Origin: Planctomycetaceae bacterium | GTDB lineage: Bacteria; Planctomycetota; Planctomycetia; Planctomycetales; Planctomycetaceae | DNA: 64,000 nt | Direction of reading: 5' to 3' | Assembly (NCBI GenBank): GCA_041398825.1 | Contig: JAWKTX010000001.1 | Location: forward strand, 558,001-622,000 | Shown here: piece by piece, positions 54,991-64,000 of the stretch | Layout: the number at the start of each line of letters is the position of its first letter | How positions within the stretch are numbered: position 1 is the first letter of the stretch | Position numbers and translations under genes: made by a program | Notes under the pieces: model-generated | What the model was told of the DNA's origin: nothing | The model's input: the letters and a program-made list of their open reading frames with translations, nothing else | Databases searched by the model: none

Positions 54991-55404
54991 TCAGGGCACC
55001 ATGTCAAACGAGTTATCGCTTGAGTCGGCGTTGATGGAAATCGCGATGGGCGTTTCATTTGATGTGCGGTATTTCTCAGGAATGTTTGGAACATCCTTGA
55101 AGGATTCATAGGGCTCCGTGTTCTCTTCCTCGTCGACCATGATCGTTGGGGGAGTAATGACAACGGCAAATGAACCTGCCGGTAGTGAAACCTGAAAACT
55201 GCCGTCTGAGGCCAGCGTTGCTGCGTCACTTCCACCGGTCGATTTGTCCACGAAAGAGATCTCGCCTTCACTCACCGGCGACCCTGAAAACGTCACCTTT
55301 CCGCTCACTGAGTAGCGGGTGCCCAGGTCATCGCTACTGCTGCACCCGGCAATTCCTGTTGAAGTCGTGGCAAGCAGCACTGCGAGCAGCAATCGGTTGA
55401 TCAT
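54991..55404 (-). CDS. Lipoprotein with carboxypeptidase-regulatory-like fold
   Basis: I start at the ATG at 55404, where the lipoprotein signal begins (LLLAVLLATTSTGIAGC); the frame is open to 55524 but that stretch is unlike a protein. The lipobox is IAGC with Cys at about 20. The 137 residues include one beta-sandwich domain: VSGKVTFSGSPVSEGEISFV and DGSFQVSLPAGSFAVVI. It follows a DUF1559 gene leftward, as in the pair at 23623-25305, but the proteins are only distantly similar. Confidence 0.85.
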   Translation of the reverse strand: MINRLLLAVLLATTSTGIAGCSSSDDLGTRYSVSGKVTFSGSPVSEGEISFVDKSTGGSDAATLASDGSFQVSLPAGSFAVVITPPTIMVDEEENTEPYESFKDVPNIPEKYRTSNETPIAISINADSSDNSFDMVP

Positions 55405-55443
55405 AGTTTGTTGTTCACCATTGAAAATAAGAGAATGATTCAG

Positions 55444-55481
55444 CTCCACGAGGTGGGAGACATTTTCCACACCTCGTGGAG
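55444..55481 (-). terminator. Perfect 12-bp hairpin between DUF1559 and lipoprotein
   Basis: CTCCACGAGGTG at 55444-55455 pairs perfectly with CACCTCGTGGAG at 55470-55481 around a 14-base loop. It lies 94 bases past the DUF1559 stop and about 40 bases before the lipoprotein start. No T tract follows in the leftward direction. Attenuation between the two genes is likely, similar to 24218-24254. Confidence 0.55.
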
Positions 55482-55574
55482 GACCTGAAGAATGACAAGG
55501 AGTTTTCAGGCAATCCTTGTTCACTAATCCAGCGCGGGGATTTGTGTCTGTCGAGCCGAAGAGCGGATGCTCTG

Positions 55575-56618
55575 TCAGAACTCACCCAGAACGTGGCCGT
55601 CTGACTTGTCCGCGAGGTCAAACAGAGTTGGCAAATTCATGTTGTCCGAGACAAATCGAACGCTTCCGTCCGCAAGCAGAATCTGGACTCCACCGGTATG
55701 GAATGAAGAAAGTGGTGTGTTGCAAGCCTGCTGACGTTGATAGCGGCCTGCAGCTCCTGTTACGAATGGCGGATTTGGTGACTCACGGATCGTTGTAATG
55801 TTGTAGCAACGAGCATCCCTGTCCGATGGATTGGCCGCATGACTGCAGTTAGAAGAGAAGCAGTTGGGCGAGGTGCTGCCTCGGGGAATTCGAGGATTCT
55901 TAACCCCCATCCATGGACCACTCGTAGGGCACGATGTGGTGTTGGTGGTATTCATGGTTCCGTTTTGTTTCAAAAATGCAGATTGCTCGCCGACCATCAT
56001 GGTATTTGAGGTGCCATCGGTGAGGTCGCGAATCCTGGTCGCCACGTTCCCGGGGAATACACCCCCACTGGATGCAATTGACCCATTGAAGGCGTTGGAA
56101 TCCCAGGGAGTCCCGTTCTGAACACTCCCTGCAATCAGGCCATAAGAACTCCATTGGATTTCAGTGCTTTGTACGACCTGTGATTCCGGCATTGCGCTGG
56201 AAGGGCATCGCATGAATCCAAATTTACCCTGAGAAAGAATCTGTCGGAGAACCTGCGTCGCAGGGTCTGTGGCGTGTCCAAGCCAGAAATTGACTCCGTT
56301 CTTTCCAAAGCCGACTTTGCTGGAGATTTCCTGATAAATATTAGACTGCTCGGTATATGGCAGCAGCATTACCCATGCTGATGGTCCGTGAAATGCGTCG
56401 TAATTGGTGGCAGCCGCGGGAGGGAATGCCCCATGTGTGCTTTCATAGTTATGCATCGCCAGACCAATCTGTTTGAGATTGTTCTTGCATTGTGTGCGGC
56501 GCGCCGCCTCTCGAGCCTGTTGCACTGCAGGAAGCAGCAGTGCAATTAAGATGGCAATGATTGCGATCACGACAAGTAACTCGATCAGCGTAAATCCACG
56601 TTTTGCTCTCTTGCTCAC
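55575..56618 (-). CDS. DUF1559 pseudopilin-type protein (second copy)
   Basis: The 347-residue protein starts at a GTG at 56618 with GAGGA upstream. The prepilin motif GFTLIELLVVIAIIAILIA lies near 9-27. LLPAVQQAREAARRTQCKNN follows. The DUF1559 body ends in FHTGGVQILLADGSVRFVS. The first 60 residues are nearly identical to the copy at 24268-25305 but the rest diverges. The two are therefore paralogues. A lipoprotein gene follows it leftward. Confidence 0.95.
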   Translation of the reverse strand: MSKRAKRGFTLIELLVVIAIIAILIALLLPAVQQAREAARRTQCKNNLKQIGLAMHNYESTHGAFPPAAATNYDAFHGPSAWVMLLPYTEQSNIYQEISSKVGFGKNGVNFWLGHATDPATQVLRQILSQGKFGFMRCPSSAMPESQVVQSTEIQWSSYGLIAGSVQNGTPWDSNAFNGSIASSGGVFPGNVATRIRDLTDGTSNTMMVGEQSAFLKQNGTMNTTNTTSCPTSGPWMGVKNPRIPRGSTSPNCFSSNCSHAANPSDRDARCYNITTIRESPNPPFVTGAAGRYQRQQACNTPLSSFHTGGVQILLADGSVRFVSDNMNLPTLFDLADKSDGHVLGEF

Positions 56619-56861
56619 GTTTAAATCCTCATTCTGGAATGGGAACTTACAGGGTGCGTTTTCGTGAGGATAGATAACTTAATAGATCGCCTGCAATCAA
56701 GCCCGAGGGGAGCTCTCTTTCAACCATGGAGATTAATTAGTTTTGCGAAGTTAGTGTGGATCTTCGGTTACACCCGTCGTCAAGGGGGCCGACGTCACCT
56801 GTCAGGAATTTGAACATGCATATGCAAATGGTGCGGCTGCTGGTGGAACTGCAGCAATTCA

Positions 56862-59810
56862 TCAGTCTTCGACTCGACGTATTTTTCCGGTCATTTTGAC
56901 GGGGCGGATCTCCGATTCAGCTTCTTTGACAGCGATTGGTGGACTGGTTGTCCCATTGCTGGCCGGGAATCGGGAGATGGAAACGTCGTCTATGTTGATT
57001 TCAGCTGAGCATGTCAGAGCCACTGAGAACTGAAAGAACGTTGTGTCCTTCGTAATTTCGCGAAAGAACTCGAAGGGTTCCCATTCCCACGAAACGGGCA
57101 ATCGCAAACCGGCTTCGGGGCCCATTTCCGAGTCGAATAGAAGCACGGGACGATTGGACTGGGGAACGATCACCCTGCCTCGCCGAATTCGTCCTGAAAT
57201 TCGAATAATGTCCCCTGACTGGACCGCAACAGCCGGGCTGGTCACGACCACCGGAGTGACGTCACTTCGAGCGGGGGCCTTACCGGTTTGTCCGGGATGC
57301 CATGCTGCGATCTGCAGCATTGAGTTTGATCGGGATTGCTCAACAACCACGTCCGCCGTGGTCGAATACTTTACGATTTCTGAGGCAGTCTTTTGCCAGC
57401 CTGATTCGGATAACAATTGTATGTTTTCGAAATTACCTGTCGGCAGCAGGTTCTTTGTCCGGTACTCGCTTCGGTCAATGATCTGCTGCATCATTCGCCA
57501 ATGATCCGGAAGCGTGGCGAAAGAAATGCTGTGCGGCGAAGCTGCCGGACTGCAGAGTCCTGATGTCGCTTCGTGCCAGCAGTCTGCCTGAATCGTGCGA
57601 AGGTAGCGAAGAGATTGCTGTCCCAGTGCTGCTGCTTCGGAATAGTCCAGTTGACTGAGTTCGTGGTGTCCACGATCCAGTGCGTTCCGCGCTAAAGAGA
57701 ATAATCGCGTTACCTGCGTGGGGACTGCGCCAAACTCGTGGAGCTCTTCGGTGGTTTTGATAATACGGCGTAGTTTCAGATCGGCCAGTTCCACGGTTAG
57801 CGTTGCTGAGCGAGCTGCGACGTCATGGATCCTGCGTTCAAGAGATGCAACCAGATCAGTGTCGGATGAAACCAGAATTGCTGCATGCCGGTCAAAGTCC
57901 GGAACGGTCAGCTTCAGTCCCCCCGCAACCACCTCACGCGGCAGTGCGCGAAGGCCGGTTGATGAAAGCCTCCAGGCCGATGCCGTTTCTGTGGCGGCCA
58001 CAATCATATTGATCTGTTTGTCAAACATTGCCTGCGGGACATATTGCGACTTCTTATCCCACTGGGTCAGGAGTATGAGTACCGATCGACCACTCGTGAT
58101 CACTGCGGCGTCAGGGCCTGCCGGCTCCTCATCCACCATTGCGCTGGTTGTGACTCGCGAACTGGAAATGGCAGACTGGATGAGAGATCGACTCTGGCCG
58201 AAACGCCCGCTTGCCGTATCAACGGTGGACGATTCGGTGGCTGGTGGGTGAATCATGAGATGACCATCAACCCGTCCGGTTGCGAGGAATGGCTCAAGCA
58301 ACTGAAGTTCCAGACTGACGAGTTCTGTGGCAATGGCGGTCTCGCGATCGAGATCATCGTCAATCTCAAGGGGCCGCGTTTTCCAGAATCCAATTCCTTT
58401 GCAACCGGATGAAATGGCGGCGTGTGCCTGCAGCAGGATTTGTTCGGGCTCAACGTGAGGCATGGTTGCACCGCGTTTTTGCCTCCAGGTTTGCTGTAAC
58501 GCCGATGGTTCTGTTTGAATCCAGGTCCAGGGAAACGTCATCTGCGAAGCAATGCGCTGTCGCCGAAAAAGTTCGTTGCGTAACTGGCCGAAGCTCTCCT
58601 CACGCCCCACGACGTGCTTCCCAATTCCAACGAAATCGACTTCGCGAGACGCAGCCCCCTCAGCGCCTGTGACATCAGCCATCTGAGGTCGGCGAAACTG
58701 CCGATCAGCGCTGCGGATGGCGCGGGACCACGCGAGCAGATGCGGAAGCTCATCCGGTGAAACTCGTGTCCCTGTGTACCATGCCGATGCATGGGGGCAG
58801 AGTTGCTCAAGCGGCGGCAGCGACTGAAGTTGTTTGGTAAAGTCTCCAGGTTCAAACTCAGGGTGCGGCGGCGTTGCAAGGACCGCAAGATTCGCTTCCC
58901 GCAACTTTGCAGCACGTTCTGCGGCTCCGCAGTCGGGGATCCAGACGGCATTAAGTCCCATTTGTGTCATGGACTGAATGGGTTCGCCATGGTCGGGAGC
59001 AAAACGCAGTATCACAGGCTGGTCAGCCAGAAGAACGCGGTTCAGCTCAACTCGAATTGGAATGAAGTCAGCCACCGATTCCATCGGCTGTGCGTCATCC
59101 TCTTTCTGGCTGACAGGCTGGATGGTTTGGGCGACAGCATTCACGGGTTTGACGATCGGGCCGATCGCGGTTTCTTCGACGGCAATATCAACGAAAGACT
59201 CACCCGGAGGAGCCTCCAGCATTAGAACAATGGCCGTCGCGTACGCTTCGCGACCGACGATGTCAGAGCGATTCAGTTCCGCCCTCAAACGACGAAGTTG
59301 ACCTTCCAGCGCCGATGATGTCCCGGCAACAGTCAGGGTCAGCCATTCCGAACGTTTTCGGGTCAGTTGGCCACCAACCACTGTTTCCAGCGGGCGACGG
59401 GTTCGAGGGTCAGACTGGTTCGGCAATACGACGTTCAGACCGACCTGAATACCGCCAGTCGTCGAGTGCAGTACCACAGAGGCTGAGAATTCGTCGTGCA
59501 AAAGTGATGCGGTTTGCGGAGACCAAAGGATCAAAGGTTCGTGTTGTCCGTGGTTCTGCAGTCGGAACCGCTGAATTTGTCTATCATTGTGAGTAATGGT
59601 TTCCACAGTGACTTCGAGTGTGCGGCGGTGCGGTCCGACCGACCATGGCAGTTTCCTGTTGGGAGACGCGGCCTGTTCGGTGTTCGCTGTTTCACCGGAG
59701 AGTGAATGTCCGAAGAGAGCCAACCAGGCGACTGCGACCAGAAAGAATCGCGCGGGCGCAGATATCCATCGCGCAGAACCGTTTTGGATCGTGAAACATC
59801 CGTGTTTCAT
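56862..59810 (-). CDS. Large secreted protein, family not recognised
   Basis: The 982-residue protein starts at the ATG at 59810 with AGG upstream. A hydrophobic export signal follows (ARFFLVAVAWLALFGHSLSG near 20-39). Residues 60-250 look beta-rich. A region with TIM-barrel-like spacing follows (VILRFAPDHGEPIQSMTQMG, LAVLATPPHPEF, GCKGIGFWKTRP near 470-490), which could be a glycoside-hydrolase-like core, although I cannot name catalytic residues. The C-terminal 200 residues look like a carbohydrate-binding beta domain (VAVQSGDIIRISGRIRRGRV). It stands alone. Confidence 0.75.
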   Translation of the reverse strand: MKHGCFTIQNGSARWISAPARFFLVAVAWLALFGHSLSGETANTEQAASPNRKLPWSVGPHRRTLEVTVETITHNDRQIQRFRLQNHGQHEPLILWSPQTASLLHDEFSASVVLHSTTGGIQVGLNVVLPNQSDPRTRRPLETVVGGQLTRKRSEWLTLTVAGTSSALEGQLRRLRAELNRSDIVGREAYATAIVLMLEAPPGESFVDIAVEETAIGPIVKPVNAVAQTIQPVSQKEDDAQPMESVADFIPIRVELNRVLLADQPVILRFAPDHGEPIQSMTQMGLNAVWIPDCGAAERAAKLREANLAVLATPPHPEFEPGDFTKQLQSLPPLEQLCPHASAWYTGTRVSPDELPHLLAWSRAIRSADRQFRRPQMADVTGAEGAASREVDFVGIGKHVVGREESFGQLRNELFRRQRIASQMTFPWTWIQTEPSALQQTWRQKRGATMPHVEPEQILLQAHAAISSGCKGIGFWKTRPLEIDDDLDRETAIATELVSLELQLLEPFLATGRVDGHLMIHPPATESSTVDTASGRFGQSRSLIQSAISSSRVTTSAMVDEEPAGPDAAVITSGRSVLILLTQWDKKSQYVPQAMFDKQINMIVAATETASAWRLSSTGLRALPREVVAGGLKLTVPDFDRHAAILVSSDTDLVASLERRIHDVAARSATLTVELADLKLRRIIKTTEELHEFGAVPTQVTRLFSLARNALDRGHHELSQLDYSEAAALGQQSLRYLRTIQADCWHEATSGLCSPAASPHSISFATLPDHWRMMQQIIDRSEYRTKNLLPTGNFENIQLLSESGWQKTASEIVKYSTTADVVVEQSRSNSMLQIAAWHPGQTGKAPARSDVTPVVVTSPAVAVQSGDIIRISGRIRRGRVIVPQSNRPVLLFDSEMGPEAGLRLPVSWEWEPFEFFREITKDTTFFQFSVALTCSAEINIDDVSISRFPASNGTTSPPIAVKEAESEIRPVKMTGKIRRVED

Positions 59811-60233
59811 GCCATGCCTGAGTCAATTGGGACTTGAGAGCGCGTGACCAGTATTCTGAGTACAGAGGTTAAAACGACTGCCCGGGACAGTTGGTTTGCG
59901 CGAACCGGGCGGTCCGATCGTACCGTTTCTGACACCTGAATCGGAGTAATCATACCATTCGCCACGGGTTTTTACCGAGGTCAGATTGCCAATTGGTTCC
60001 GGATGGGTCAGATATCCTTCCTGTAATGCCTGTTTTGCCTGTTTTGCGTCGGGTCGTGCAAATTGAAGCAATCGAGACAACGTTGAAAAAAAGTCTCATG
60101 TCTGCCGTTAAATCCTTGAGCGTCGTGGTGAAGCCATGCAGAATCAACGGAGCCAGAGAGGTCCCGAGTCAGGCAACGAAACGTTTATTCTCTCCCTGAA
60201 ACGATCCAATTTTAAATCTCCCCCGCGGAAACC
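59811..60233. other. Divergent intergenic region
   Basis: These 423 bases separate the large secreted protein from the coiled-coil gene and should hold both promoters. An 85-codon leftward frame at 59823-60080 looks non-coding. No repeat or RNA is recognised. Confidence 0.35.
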
Positions 60234-60545
60234 ATGCAGGAGCCGATGGATATGACTTCCCCTAAACGATTCAAAGAGACGGAAACAGAAGCACTGCCAT
60301 CGGAGATGCTGGAATTCGAGCGCCTTTTGTCCAGAATGCAGGGAGGCGGAAAGGACGAACTGGAAGCAGGATGGAATCGGGTTTGTGAGTCGTTCCAGCG
60401 TCGTCGCCGTATTCTGAACCTTGTGCAGGAAGCGCTCTCGCAGCTGCGGCTGGATGTCAAATACCTGATGTTCGATCTCGAAACGACCCGTCGTGAACGC
60501 GATCAGCTGCAGGCTCAATTGGAAGAAGAAGACACGGGGTTCTGA
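60234..60545 (+). CDS. Small coiled-coil protein, conserved-looking
   Basis: The 103-residue soluble protein starts at the ATG at 60234 (an in-frame ATG at 60252 is alternative). It is highly charged and helical; residues 60-98 form a coiled coil (LSQLRLDVKYLMFDLETTRR followed by ERDQLQAQLEEED). No signal, TM or motif is seen. A strong terminator follows at 60615-60640, so it seems to be a one-gene unit. No function assigned. Confidence 0.6.
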   Translation: MQEPMDMTSPKRFKETETEALPSEMLEFERLLSRMQGGGKDELEAGWNRVCESFQRRRRILNLVQEALSQLRLDVKYLMFDLETTRRERDQLQAQLEEEDTGF

Positions 60546-60614
60546 TTCACAGGTGAACCCGAACAGGAGGCCGTTGTCTGCGGCCAGTTGGTTTGATCGC
60601 ATCGCCAGCCTCAC

Positions 60615-60640
60615 AACCTCGACTTTCGTCGAGGTTTTTT
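60615..60640 (+). terminator. Intrinsic terminator
   Basis: AACCTCGAC at 60615-60623 pairs perfectly with GTCGAGGTT at 60628-60636 around a four-base loop, and the T run reaches 60640. This is the clearest intrinsic terminator in the window and ends the coiled-coil gene. The remaining stretch to 60899 has no recognised gene. Confidence 0.88.
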
Positions 60641-60899
60641 GTTGCGCGCATCACAGGAACGGGCGGAATCCGCGTCCCGGTACTTTCCCTGAGAAAACGA
60701 GGCGGAGATTCGTGAAGTGTTGAGGAAATCGACTGCCTGTACCCTTCGAACCTTCAGATGCGTGCCATAGAATCAATCAGGGCTGTGCGGGCGACGTGGC
60801 CAGAGCTACGGTGACAGTCAATCTGTGGTGATGCGAATTCACGGAATGATGGCAGTTTTGGTTCAGTGTAAGTTTGGTTCAATTCGGTGAGTCTTCGTC

Positions 60900-63800
60900 A
60901 TGATTCGACTTCACATGCCCAGCTTAAGGTACGCATTGTGTTTCCGTGGTCAGCCAGAGCTTTGGCGAATGGCATTCCTTCTCGCTGTTATTGCGTTTTC
61001 TTCCGGCACATTGGCGCTCGGGGACGACGCCGCTGACCAGTTCAATCTGGGAATTGGATTGTACCGCAGTGAGCGGTGGGAACTTGCGGCGGAAACGCTC
61101 CAGAAATTTCTCAAGGAGCATCCGCAGCATGAACGAGCAGGCTATGCGCAGCTGTATCTGGGACTGGCGTTGAGCTCACTTGAGCGGTACGAAGATGCGA
61201 GGCCGCATTTTGAAGAATACCTGAAGAATGATCCGGATAGTCCACAGTCGTCGGATGCACGCTACAGGCTTGGGGAGTGCAATTACCATCTGAAGAATTA
61301 CGAGCCAGCGCTGAAACAGTTCAATCAGTTTCTGGAGCTCCACCCTCAGCACACACTTGCTTCCTGGGCGCGTTTGTTCGTTGCGGACATCCACAACGCA
61401 AAACGTGAATGGGTCGAAGCCGAAAAAGTCCTGCGCGATCTCATTGCTCAGCCCTCGGCGACAGCGATCCGGCGAGATGCTCAGTTCGCGCTGGGGCGGG
61501 CTTACGAAGGGCAGGAACGATTTGCCGATGCCATTCAGGTCTTCAGCGAAGTCGCGGGCGATGCAACAGCAGCACTCGCACCGCGTGCGATGGCAAGAAT
61601 CGGCACGATCCAGTTTGGCCAGCAGAATTACATCGAGGCTTCGAAGTCCTACGACAGCATTGTTTCGCAGTTTGCTGGTTCACCGCTGAACGATTCGGCA
61701 AGGCTGAATAGTGGAATTGCCTTGTTCTACGTGCAGATGTACGACGCGGCAATCGACCGACTCCAGCAGGTGCGTCGTGATGGTCCCAATGGTACGCAGG
61801 CCTTGTTCATGATGGCCCGGGCACTTAAGGAATCGGGCCAGCCGGATGAGGCAAGAAAAACATTTGCGGAGGCAGCTGCCGCGTCTGCGAATTCCCCACT
61901 GGCCGTGGATATTCTGATTAGTCTTGCGGAATTTGAACGATCCGAGAAGCAGCTCGAAACCGCTGCCAGATTGTTTGAAGATCTCGTTGAGCGTTGGCCC
62001 AAAGACCGCAGCGCAGCAAGATGTCTGATGAATGCGGCAGACCTTCGATTGGAATTGAACCAGCCAGCTTTGGCTGAGCGTGATTTAATGCGATTGAAAG
62101 CGGAGTACTCGCAAAACTCCGCATCGCCGGATTTCCAGATTCTCGAGGGTCGGGTCCGGCTGGCGAGGTCTGCTGCCGAGGAGGCGTTGCCATTGTTTCG
62201 AAATGCGATGAATGCGACATCCACCGACCCTGCGGATGCCGGCTTTCGTACGCATCTGGTCGCCCGCTACTACGTGGCACAGGCACTTTCGAGTATGAAA
62301 ATGGATGCCGATGTCGTTGACGTTGTGAAACCCATTGTTAACCATCTCCGTAAGCCGGAATTTCAGTCTCTGGCAGGAATACTTGTGCAGGCTGCGATCA
62401 GCAGTTTGCAGCTTGAGAATTTCGAGGACACAAAGGCACTGGCAGATGTCTTCCTTGAAGTGTCCGGGGATTCTGCTCGTCGCGCAGATGCAACCGCCGC
62501 CCGGTGTGTCGCATTAGCGGGGCTGCGAGAGTTTGCGGCGTCCCGTAAAGACGCGGACTTTCTGATTGAGCATCACAAGAACGAATCTCGCACCTGGATT
62601 GCGGTTCTGAGAGCGGCAGAACAGGCTAGCCAGCAGAAGGCGTTCGCTGAAGCCGCAGCATTTTTCCGGCTGGCCGCGGCAAACACGACAGACTCGGAGG
62701 TCAGACAGGCCGGGCTGAGTGGAATTGCATGGAGCCTGTTCTATTCAAAAGATTTTTCGAATGCTGAAAAAGCATTTGGTGCTTTTGCTGCAGCTGTGCA
62801 GGAACGTCCGGAGTTCGCTCAGGCAATTTATATGCAGGCCCAGTGTGTTGAGGATGCTGGTGAGCTGGATCGAGCTGCCACAATGTATGAGTCTGTCTTT
62901 CAACGTTTGACGGAGAATCAGTCCCCTGCTTCCGCGGAGGCGGAAACCCGGCCACCACTGCTTTATGCATTCAATGCCGGGCAGGAATCCGCCCGAATTT
63001 ATGGCGAGTTCAGAAACCTGCAAAAAGCGAATGCCTGCTGGGAATCTTTGGTGATGCAGTTTCCCCTGGCAGCCAGCCTGGATCGTGTTCTTAACGAATG
63101 GGCCTACCTGAATGCCATGGAAGAGCAGTACACCACTGCGGATAAGATCTATCGAAAGCTCCTGGATCGTTTTCCCAGGAGTCCCTACGCCGGACATGCT
63201 CGCCTGTCACTTGCCGAAAGTGAATTGGTCGCTGGTCGACGTGATGTCGCCCGGGCAGAATTTGAGGCCGTGCTTGCGAACCCGGACTACGGGAAGACAG
63301 AGCACGAAAATGCCCTCTATCAGTTGTGTGTCATTCTGGAGACTGAATTCAACTGGGCAGATGCCCGTGTGAAGACGGAACAGTTTCTCATGTCCTTTCC
63401 AGAGAGCCAGTACGCGCCCCTGATAAAACTGATCAACGCAGAATCCTTCAAGAGAAACGGCGCCGGTTTGTCCGACATCCAGGCAGCTCAGCAAACCCTG
63501 ACGGCGCTGCGGGCAGATCTGGTCAGTGGCAGCATTCCGGAAGCCCCGTGGACCGATCGGGTTTGGATCGTCAGTGCGGAGGCGGCATTTGCGGCGAAAG
63601 ATTACGCTGTGATCGATACCATTGCCGACGAATTGACGACTCATCGACCTGAATCTCCCTTTCTGTTTCAAGTGCGTGCCATCCAGGGCCGTCGATGGAA
63701 GACGCAGGCACCGCCGGATTTCGAAAAGGCTCGGGAATATTTTGAAATGGTGCTCAAAGATCCCGTCGGACGAAAAACCGAGACGGCTGCTCAGTGCCAG

Positions 63801-64000
63801 TTTCTGCTGGCCGATACCTACTTTCTTCAGGGGAATTTCACCGAAGCCAGGGTGCAGTATTATGCTGTTCAATTCAATCACGCCGACTACAGGGACTGGC
63901 ATGAACAAGCCCTGCACCAGGTCGCCCGCTGTGATCTTGAATTGAAGGAGGTTGAAAAGGCCCGAAAAACTCTTGAACGGTTCGTTCAGGACTACCCGAA
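60900..64000 (+). CDS. Large TPR protein, runs past right edge
   Basis: The rightward frame opens at the ATG at 60900 and stays open to the window edge, 1033 codons. GGTGAG lies upstream. A hydrophobic segment (MAFLLAVIAFSSGTLALG near 24-41) acts as export signal or TM anchor. From residue 42 on it is built from TPR units of about 34 residues, such as DQFNLGIGLYRSERWELAAE, PQSSDARYRLGECNYHLKNY and PRAMARIGTIQFGQQNY. YbgF/BamD-type units, LxxAxxxY-Q-fxxy, recur to the end. It resembles exported tetratricopeptide proteins of planctomycetes that organise envelope complexes. C-terminus not seen. Confidence 0.88.
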   Translation, partial: MIRLHMPSLRYALCFRGQPELWRMAFLLAVIAFSSGTLALGDDAADQFNLGIGLYRSERWELAAETLQKFLKEHPQHERAGYAQLYLGLALSSLERYEDARPHFEEYLKNDPDSPQSSDARYRLGECNYHLKNYEPALKQFNQFLELHPQHTLASWARLFVADIHNAKREWVEAEKVLRDLIAQPSATAIRRDAQFALGRAYEGQERFADAIQVFSEVAGDATAALAPRAMARIGTIQFGQQNYIEASKSYDSIVSQFAGSPLNDSARLNSGIALFYVQMYDAAIDRLQQVRRDGPNGTQALFMMARALKESGQPDEARKTFAEAAAASANSPLAVDILISLAEFERSEKQLETAARLFEDLVERWPKDRSAARCLMNAADLRLELNQPALAERDLMRLKAEYSQNSASPDFQILEGRVRLARSAAEEALPLFRNAMNATSTDPADAGFRTHLVARYYVAQALSSMKMDADVVDVVKPIVNHLRKPEFQSLAGILVQAAISSLQLENFEDTKALADVFLEVSGDSARRADATAARCVALAGLREFAASRKDADFLIEHHKNESRTWIAVLRAAEQASQQKAFAEAAAFFRLAAANTTDSEVRQAGLSGIAWSLFYSKDFSNAEKAFGAFAAAVQERPEFAQAIYMQAQCVEDAGELDRAATMYESVFQRLTENQSPASAEAETRPPLLYAFNAGQESARIYGEFRNLQKANACWESLVMQFPLAASLDRVLNEWAYLNAMEEQYTTADKIYRKLLDRFPRSPYAGHARLSLAESELVAGRRDVARAEFEAVLANPDYGKTEHENALYQLCVILETEFNWADARVKTEQFLMSFPESQYAPLIKLINAESFKRNGAGLSDIQAAQQTLTALRADLVSGSIPEAPWTDRVWIVSAEAAFAAKDYAVIDTIADELTTHRPESPFLFQVRAIQGRRWKTQAPPDFEKAREYFEMVLKDPVGRKTETAAQCQFLLADTYFLQGNFTEARVQYYAVQFNHADYRDWHEQALHQVARCDLELKEVEKARKTLERFVQDYP

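Noticed and set aside
59823..60080. 85-codon leftward frame
   Set aside because: Starts with a non-ATG codon, has no ribosome-binding site and no recognised motif.

Overview
The window looks like chromosomal DNA of a planctomycete, probably a Planctomycetales member with mid-50s GC; I cannot fix the genus. The signs are two DUF1559 pseudopilin-type proteins, a DUF1549/DUF1553 plus PPC plus DUF1501 block, an LEPR-XLL-type secreted repeat protein, a TIGR03067-like domain, CRTAC1/ASPIC-UnbV and FG-GAP secreted proteins, an ECF sigma factor paired with a Ser/Thr kinase, and a second-type EF-G. No phage, transposase or CRISPR array is visible.

Layout. 1-3.6 kb: the edge of a small membrane protein, a site-2 protease and a secreted alpha/beta hydrolase. 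3.7-13.5 kb is a signalling block: a leftward run of ECF sigma factor, anti-sigma-like Ser/Thr kinase and a 1442-residue exported multidomain protein with a thioredoxin domain. A rightward three-gene MoxR ATPase operon (joined by two ATGA overlaps) diverges from it, and a small FHA protein faces that operon. 13.6-20.3 kb: lepA, a hydrolase and three small or unassigned planctomycete genes. 20.4-27.2 kb: a CRTAC1-like protein, a lipoprotein/DUF1559 pair and a BRCT-MerR-TPR fusion. 27.5-30.7 kb: glyA, tRNA-Phe and a DapA-family protein. 31-42 kb: an LEPR-XLL-type protein with a repeated WY-rich domain, a ceramidase-like enzyme, a divergent EF-G, an Lgt-family protein and an FG-GAP/esterase fusion. 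42-46 kb: a GGDEF-EAL protein facing an HDOD gene cut by one in-frame TAG. 46-52 kb: the leftward DUF1549/1553, PPC, DUF1501 group. 52.9-54.2 kb: a decayed VCBS/RTX adhesin. 54-64 kb: a P-loop kinase-like protein, a second lipoprotein/DUF1559 pair, a large secreted protein, a coiled-coil protein and a long TPR protein running off the right edge.

Three copies of a roughly 95-bp element with inverted-repeat ends lie between genes at 1.4, 23.4 and 29.0 kb. The most system-like candidate is the 3.7-13.5 kb block, where sigma factor, kinase, phosphothreonine reader (FHA) and MoxR ATPase sit together. The MoxR gene is flanked by two small proteins I cannot assign, and no vWA partner is visible nearby.

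All family names come from motif reading by eye. No database search or structure prediction was run.
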